Source of the DNA: an uncultured Spirochaetaceae bacterium
GTDB taxonomy: Bacteria > Spirochaetota > Spirochaetia > Treponematales > Treponemataceae
DNA length: 64,000 nt
Assembly: GCA_902802305.1 (NCBI GenBank)
Contig: CADCLG010000009.1
Coordinates: forward strand, 16,676-80,675
Direction: 5' to 3'
Shown here one piece after another: positions 59,864 to 64,000 of this stretch; the first letter of the stretch is position 1; each line of letters opens with the position of its first letter. The notes below the pieces were generated by a model, which saw only the letters and a program-made list of their open reading frames with translations, was not told where the DNA came from and ran no database searches. Position numbers and translations under genes: made by a program.

Positions 59864-60424
59864 TTAATTATCTCCATTCATAAATCCAATTTTTCGTTCT
59901 GTTTTAGGTTCTTCAATCAAATTGTTCAAAACCTGTATAATCTGATTGATTTTTTTATCTTGTTCAGAAAACTTTTTATCACAATGGTCAATATGAAGCA
60001 AAAGAAGCCGCCAGATTTCTGCAAGTTCTGTCTTATCATCTGTCTTTACAATCTGTGAATTGACGTAATGACGAAGCTGTACGAAAGCATTCATAATCCT
60101 GATACTAACTTGGATTGCTGTAGGACTATGAAGCACAGCAGAAAGCATTGCAACCCCCTGCTCGGTGAAGACGTAAGATGTAACTGTAGAATGCTTTAGT
60201 ATCTTTAACCGGTCGCAATTTGCGACCAGTTCATCCATTTCTTTATTTGTAAGTTGAAATCGAAATTCCTCTGGAAAACGTTCAATATTTCTTTTCACTG
60301 CTTCAGTAATGCGCTTCGTTTCAACCCCATATAATTCCGCCAAGTCACGATCAATCATAACCTGCTTACCACGAATAAGAAAAATCTTACTCTCTACTAA
60401 AACCGATGTAATTTCATTATTCAT
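59864..60424 (-). CDS. ORF6N-domain protein
   Basis: The 186-residue protein begins with an ORF6N domain (about 10-100; IFLIRGKQVMIDRDLAELYGVETKRITEAVKRNIERFPEEFRFQLTNKE, VTSYVFTEQGVAMLSAVLHS), a DNA-binding-type domain found in phage antirepressors and mobile genes. The C-terminal half is a coiled coil. It may be a remnant of a phage or mobile element or an adopted regulator. The nearest genes are decayed or unrelated. The ATG has no strong ribosome binding site. Confidence 0.82.
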   Translation of the reverse strand: MNNEITSVLVESKIFLIRGKQVMIDRDLAELYGVETKRITEAVKRNIERFPEEFRFQLTNKEMDELVANCDRLKILKHSTVTSYVFTEQGVAMLSAVLHSPTAIQVSIRIMNAFVQLRHYVNSQIVKTDDKTELAEIWRLLLLHIDHCDKKFSEQDKKINQIIQVLNNLIEEPKTERKIGFMNGDN

Positions 60425-60538
60425 ACCATAATTATATTCTGCACATAATCAACAGACATTAAGTTAGAAACTTAATTTAAAAAGACAGAAAAATTGTTTT
60501 ATTGCCTTACTGTAAAGAAATTATTATTTTTTATATGT

Positions 60539-60841
60539 ATGCAGATTGATAATAACTCTAGATTTTCAATTCCCATAATTGATGTTCCAGCAACATCACA
60601 GAATCTCAAGAACTTGCGTGAAAATAATAACATCACTCTTGCAAAATTATATAAAGTTACATTAGACGAGCTGATTGTAATCAAACAAGAAGAAAGCTCA
60701 ACTTTGGCGGTTAACGAAGGAATACCACCTTATGGAATTGCAAAAGAGATATTGGATTTCATCTCAATTAATGCAAGTAACGAAACAAAACGTGCACTTG
60801 AAAAATATTACTTAGTATCTTTACAGTATTACTTGTTATAG
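60539..60841 (+). pseudogene. XRE-type regulator with its helix-turn-helix deleted
   Basis: The frame starts MQIDNNSRFSIPIIDVPATSQNLKNLRENNNIT, the usual start of a small XRE regulator found in gut Firmicutes and treponemes, but then jumps directly to LAKLYKVTLDELIVIKQEE. The ~35 residues that normally carry the recognition helix and its context are absent. The frame is still open to 60841 (100 residues). An in-frame ATG at 60494 is unlikely to be used. It is probably a non-functional regulator. Confidence 0.6.
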
Positions 60842-60923
60842 AGTCGGATTTTTCATTACAGATTGTTCCTTTCGCGTTATTCATCTACTTGGAGCAGCCA
60901 TATTTTTCTGTTAAACTGATTTT

Positions 60924-62654
60924 ATGGATTTTTCAAAGCGACCGCTTAAAATATTTTTCTCCTATTACAAGCCGCATATCGGACTTTTTATCATCGATAT
61001 GATGTGTGCTTTTTTTATGGCTGCAATTGATGTTGCTTTCCCCATGTTTTCGCGTTATGCCTTGAATACACTCATTCCAAATTATCAGCTTAAAACATTT
61101 TTGATTCTTGTTGTAATTTTGTTTGTGGGCTTTTGTATTCATAAAGGCTGCAACTGGTTTGTCGCATACTGGGGTCATGTTTTTGGAAATCGTGTTGAGC
61201 AGGATATGAGACGCGATGTTTTTGATCACCTTGAAAAATTGCCCTTCAGTTTTTATGATACCCATCGTACTGGAAAAATTATGTCGCGGGCAACTACAGA
61301 CCTTTTTGAAATCACAGAGCTGGCACATCATGGGCCTGAAGATTTTTCCATCGCAATGCTGAATCTTCTTGGTGCATTTGTAATGCTGCTTACAATCCGC
61401 TGGGAGCTTGCAATTATCGTTTTTATTACACTGCCTGTAATCATTTTTATTGTTATTACTTCCCGCAAAAAACTTTCGAGCGCATCTACAAGGGTAAAGG
61501 AAACTACTGCTGAAGTAAATGCGAGCCTTGAATCAAGTATTTCGGGAATCCGGGTTACAAAGGGTTTTGTAAATGAAGATTATGAACGCCAACGTTTTGA
61601 TTATCAGAACAAGCAATATAGTGCTGCTAAACAAAATCGTTTCCGATACATGGCAAGTTTTTTTTCAAATATCGAATTTTGTAACAATCTGCTTTCTCTT
61701 CTTGTGCTTGCTGTTGGTGGTTATTTTATCATGAAAGGAAAAATGACTCTCCCAGATTTAGTTGCGGCTAACTTATTTGTTGCAAGCTTTGTTTCTCCAA
61801 TCAAAAAACTGAATAATCTTGTAGAACAATTTGCTACGGGAATGGCAGGTTTTAATCGCTTTCTTGAAATTATGCGTACTCCTGTTGAACCCGAAGATGA
61901 TTCCGATGCAGTTGAAATTCTTTCTGCGCGTGGTAACATCAGTTTTAAGGCTGTAGATTTTTCTTATACGCCAGATTTCCCTGTTTTGACAAATATAAAT
62001 CTGGAAATTCATTCTGGTGAAAAATTTGCATTGGTCGGTGCAAGTGGTGGTGGAAAAACTACAATCTGCAATCTTATTCCTCGCTTTTACGAAATTTCCG
62101 CTGGCTCAATCAGCCTTGACGGAATTGATATAAGGCACATCAAAAAGCGTTCTCTTCGTAATCAGATTGGAATTGTTCAGCAGGATGTATTTTTGTTTGC
62201 CGGGACAATCCGCGAAAATATTGCTTATGGAAAACCGAATGCCACGGATGCAGAAATTGAACTTGCCGCTCGTCGTGCCGAAATCCATGATGACATTATG
62301 CTTATGCCAAATGGTTATGATTCAATTGTTGGTGAACGTGGTATTAAACTCAGCGGCGGTCAGAAGCAGCGAGTCTCAATCGCCCGTTGCTTTCTTAAAA
62401 ATCCACCAATCCTCATTCTGGATGAAGCAACTTCTGCCCTTGATACTTCAACCGAAATCAAAATCCAGCATTCCTTTGATGAACTTTCAAAAGGAAGAAC
62501 AACTCTTGTTATTGCCCATCGACTTTCTACTATTAAAAATGCAAACAAAATTGCCGTTGTTAATGAACATGGAATAGTAGAGCAGGGGACTCATGATGAA
62601 TTGATGGCAAGAAAAGGTGAATATTACAAGCTTCAGCAAGGACAATTAATTTGA
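60924..62654 (+). CDS. ABC exporter (permease-ATPase fusion, MsbA/MDR type)
   Basis: The 576-residue half-transporter has an N-terminal six-helix membrane domain (about 10-300; HVFGNRVEQDMRRDVFDHLEKLPFSFYDTHRTGKIMSRATTDL) and a C-terminal ATPase (about 335-576; Walker A VGASGGGKTT, signature LSGGQKQRVSIARCFLKNP, Walker B ILILDEATSALD, H-loop IAHRLST). It would dimerise in the inner membrane and export lipids, drugs or peptides. It is not clearly in an operon and the ATG lacks a ribosome binding site close by. Substrate unknown. Confidence 0.93.
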   Translation: MDFSKRPLKIFFSYYKPHIGLFIIDMMCAFFMAAIDVAFPMFSRYALNTLIPNYQLKTFLILVVILFVGFCIHKGCNWFVAYWGHVFGNRVEQDMRRDVFDHLEKLPFSFYDTHRTGKIMSRATTDLFEITELAHHGPEDFSIAMLNLLGAFVMLLTIRWELAIIVFITLPVIIFIVITSRKKLSSASTRVKETTAEVNASLESSISGIRVTKGFVNEDYERQRFDYQNKQYSAAKQNRFRYMASFFSNIEFCNNLLSLLVLAVGGYFIMKGKMTLPDLVAANLFVASFVSPIKKLNNLVEQFATGMAGFNRFLEIMRTPVEPEDDSDAVEILSARGNISFKAVDFSYTPDFPVLTNINLEIHSGEKFALVGASGGGKTTICNLIPRFYEISAGSISLDGIDIRHIKKRSLRNQIGIVQQDVFLFAGTIRENIAYGKPNATDAEIELAARRAEIHDDIMLMPNGYDSIVGERGIKLSGGQKQRVSIARCFLKNPPILILDEATSALDTSTEIKIQHSFDELSKGRTTLVIAHRLSTIKNANKIAVVNEHGIVEQGTHDELMARKGEYYKLQQGQLI

Positions 62655-62674
62655 CGATAAAGGATTATTGGACT

Positions 62675-63538
62675 TTATTCCCAGTCTGAATAATCATAAT
62701 CTTCGTAGTGGGTGTGATAGTTCTCGCTATTTTTTACTTTTAAAAAATTGAATTTTTCACCGACTTTACAGGTTACGTCTCTGCGATAAAAAGGAACGCA
62801 CCAGGTAACCAGGTCATTTTCGGTTACATATTCTCTGATTCTTTTGCAGTACTTTTTTATGCTGAAAAATGGATTCAACCAGCATTTGACATCACCAAAA
62901 GTCGTCAATTCATCAATTAAGACTTCACCGCCTGTTCTTATTACAAAATGTCTGGCTGTAATCTTGGCCATTGCACTTCCAAGACTCCATCCTCTTATTA
63001 TTATTTTATAATCTGGATGTTCTTTAACTTGTTGATAGAAATCATTTATAGGTTTATTTTGCGATGATTTATAAATTCTTGCATAACCATGAGTAGTCCA
63101 GACAATATGTCCGTCAAGATTCAGCGGCCAGAGAAGAAATAAGTAATTATTTTTCCAGTCTTCTTCGCTGTCAGTTTCTTCATACTGTATGACTATTTCT
63201 TTGTCTTCATCATTGACAATTATTTTATAATCAAGATCCCGACCAACTACCTCATAATCATAAGTATATTTAATATTATAGAAAACTTCCTGATCTTTAA
63301 ATTCAAAAGTTCTTTTTTCCTCTGTCTCTGGTTCATTTTGAACTGTTTGATCAGCTTGAATTGTTGATTCAATTTGAATTTCTGGTTCATTAAGTGCTTC
63401 TAATTCTTCTTGAATTGTGTTTTCCGTATTTTCTGAACTACTTACTACAGAATTTGTTGTTTCGCAGGAAATAAATCCAAGACATGATACAAAGAAAAAT
63501 AATAATGTTATTTTGCAGACAGATTTTGAATTTTTCAT
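62675..63538 (-). CDS. Lipase-like lipoprotein
   Basis: The 287-residue protein has a lipoprotein signal ending LGFISC (Cys25), a Glu/Gln-rich linker (about 30-75) and a globular domain with IIIRGWSLGSAMAKITARHF, whose GWSLG is a GxSxG nucleophile elbow as in class 3 lipases; a later Asp (ENDLVTW) and His (NYHTHY) could complete the triad. It would act at the cell surface or periplasm on a lipid or ester. Its stop is 20 bp from the convergent ABC exporter gene. Enzyme activity is inferred from the motif. Confidence 0.72.
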   Translation of the reverse strand: MKNSKSVCKITLLFFFVSCLGFISCETTNSVVSSSENTENTIQEELEALNEPEIQIESTIQADQTVQNEPETEEKRTFEFKDQEVFYNIKYTYDYEVVGRDLDYKIIVNDEDKEIVIQYEETDSEEDWKNNYLFLLWPLNLDGHIVWTTHGYARIYKSSQNKPINDFYQQVKEHPDYKIIIRGWSLGSAMAKITARHFVIRTGGEVLIDELTTFGDVKCWLNPFFSIKKYCKRIREYVTENDLVTWCVPFYRRDVTCKVGEKFNFLKVKNSENYHTHYEDYDYSDWE

Positions 63539-63588
63539 GCAGGAAAAATTATATCATATTAATTATGGATTTGTTAATCATTAACGAG

Positions 63589-63616
63589 TTGACATAATCC
63601 TGAGATTAAATATAAT
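63589..63616 (+). promoter_or_regulatory. Strong promoter of a tiny transcription unit
   Basis: TTGACA (63589-63594), 16 bp, TATAAT (63611-63616), both at full consensus. A terminator follows 16 bp after the -10 box. Confidence 0.75.
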
Positions 63617-63622
63617 AGAAGA

Positions 63623-63671
63623 AACTATGGCAAAGACGTCATGATTCTTAGGGGTCGTGGCGTCTTTTTTT
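63623..63671 (+). ncRNA. Candidate ~50-nt terminated RNA upstream of the rRNA promoter
   Basis: From the predicted start near 63623 to AAAGACGTCATGA (63632-63644) pairing with TCGTGGCGTCTTT (63655-63667, two G-U pairs) and a T-run. The whole RNA is little more than the terminator hairpin. It may be a short regulatory RNA or an attenuated leader. Confidence 0.45.
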
Positions 63672-63693
63672 ATTTTAACCATGTTTATCGTGC

Positions 63694-63761
63694 AAAAGCA
63701 CCGATTTTGTGTTGTTAGTACCGCGCTTACGCTGACAATAGACTTTCGGTGCTTTTTTTTT
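63694..63761 (+). terminator. Large rod-like terminator hairpin
   Basis: AAAAGCACCGA (63694-63704) pairs with TCGGTGCTTTT (63746-63756), and inside TTGTTAG pairs with CTGACAA around a GCG/CGC tip; nine T follow. It shields the rRNA promoter from upstream transcription, or ends a structured RNA. Confidence 0.75.
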
Positions 63762-63802
63762 CAAAAAATTAAGAAAAATTTCAATTTTTATGATTTTAAC
63801 TA

Positions 63803-63831
63803 TTGACAAAAAGAGAAGAAGGGTATATATT
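63803..63831 (+). promoter_or_regulatory. Probable rRNA operon promoter
   Basis: TTGACA (63803-63808), exactly 17 bp, TATATT (63826-63831), preceded by an AT-rich upstream stretch as in strong rRNA promoters. Confidence 0.7.
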
Positions 63832-63837
63832 ACTCCT

Positions 63838-64000
63838 CACCGTCGCAAGAGAGCGACGCGGTCTTTGACAAATCAGGGAAGGAAACAATCAACTATATAA
63901 TTTTTTTATATGTTTTTAATCAGAGAATAAAACATACCTAAACGTGAACCGGTTCAGGTTCACGGTCAATTCAGCGAAAATAAAAAGCTGGGTTATACGA
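63838..64000 (+). other. Probable rRNA leader (5' external spacer before 16S, gene outside window)
   Basis: After the promoter comes a CGTCGC/GCGACG hairpin (63841-63858), then GGTCTTTGACAAAT (63860-63873), which resembles the boxA antitermination element in rRNA leaders, and a GTGAACC-6 bp-GGTTCAC hairpin near 63943-63962. No reading frame is present. The 16S gene itself is expected beyond 64000. Confidence 0.6.

Overview
The window looks like a piece of a low-GC spirochaete chromosome, most likely a Treponema from a gut or rumen. The pointers are a P13-type spirochaetal membrane protein (49297-49956), a treponemal-style lipoprotein with a C-terminal Lcl/DUF1566-like domain (28952-31768), several lipobox proteins, an anaerobe-type oxygen defence set (superoxide reductase, two rubrerythrins, a flavin reductase-rubredoxin fusion) and plant-polysaccharide enzymes (a GH3 with inverted domain order, a GH120 beta-xylosidase, a CE1-like esterase and a clan-A glycosidase). 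The assignment is inferred from gene content; no rRNA gene lies inside the window.

Layout. 1-2201: a plasmid-type replication/partition module (partial repA, a small partition protein, parA, a cluster of TAGTAG/CTACTA sites) with 27-bp near-identical direct repeats. 2263-14811: 5-formyl-THF cyclo-ligase, lysA, inverted-order GH3, a polar amino acid ABC transporter, a degenerate-GGDEF/EAL phosphodiesterase and indolepyruvate:ferredoxin oxidoreductase (iorAB). 14842-20601 (minus strand): superoxide reductase, rubrerythrin, flavin reductase-rubredoxin-rubrerythrin fusion, esterase, GH120 and a small acidic protein. 20873-26121: a chemoreceptor, a candidate type I toxin-antitoxin locus, an XRE regulator, and an EcoRI-type methyltransferase with a DUF262-HNH protein separated by a GC-rich palindromic island. 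26180-34113: a clan-A glycosidase, a large lipoprotein and a possible defence trio ending in a DUF1016/YhcG nuclease. 34193-36080: an anion permease and rpsD.

36155-45293 is the metabolic centrepiece: one long run with all shikimate-pathway enzymes plus the Phe and Tyr branch enzymes (pheA, aroB, aroC, fused aroE-aroK, aroQ, aroA, tyrA, DAHP synthase), with thiN at the end. It is preceded by a previously untracked 41-codon leader peptide rich in Phe and Tyr codons and by an intrinsic terminator, which is the hallmark of ribosome-mediated attenuation. Nearby paaK and the distant iorAB could provide aryl-acid salvage to the same amino acids. 46704-56440 holds dapL, purA, the P13-like protein, an XRE regulator, an ANTAR regulator, type I glnA, pyrG and type III glnN. 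pyrG and glnN both have strong promoters followed by terminator hairpins just before the ribosome binding site, so transcription attenuation is a recurring theme in this window.

56534-63538 is a looser region: a YARHG protein, an esterase, D-lactate dehydrogenase, decayed gene fragments, an ORF6N protein, an ABC exporter and a lipase-like lipoprotein. The window ends in what looks like an rRNA operon promoter and leader (63803-64000), preceded by a tiny promoter-terminator unit. I saw no tRNA gene, CRISPR array or complete insertion sequence.
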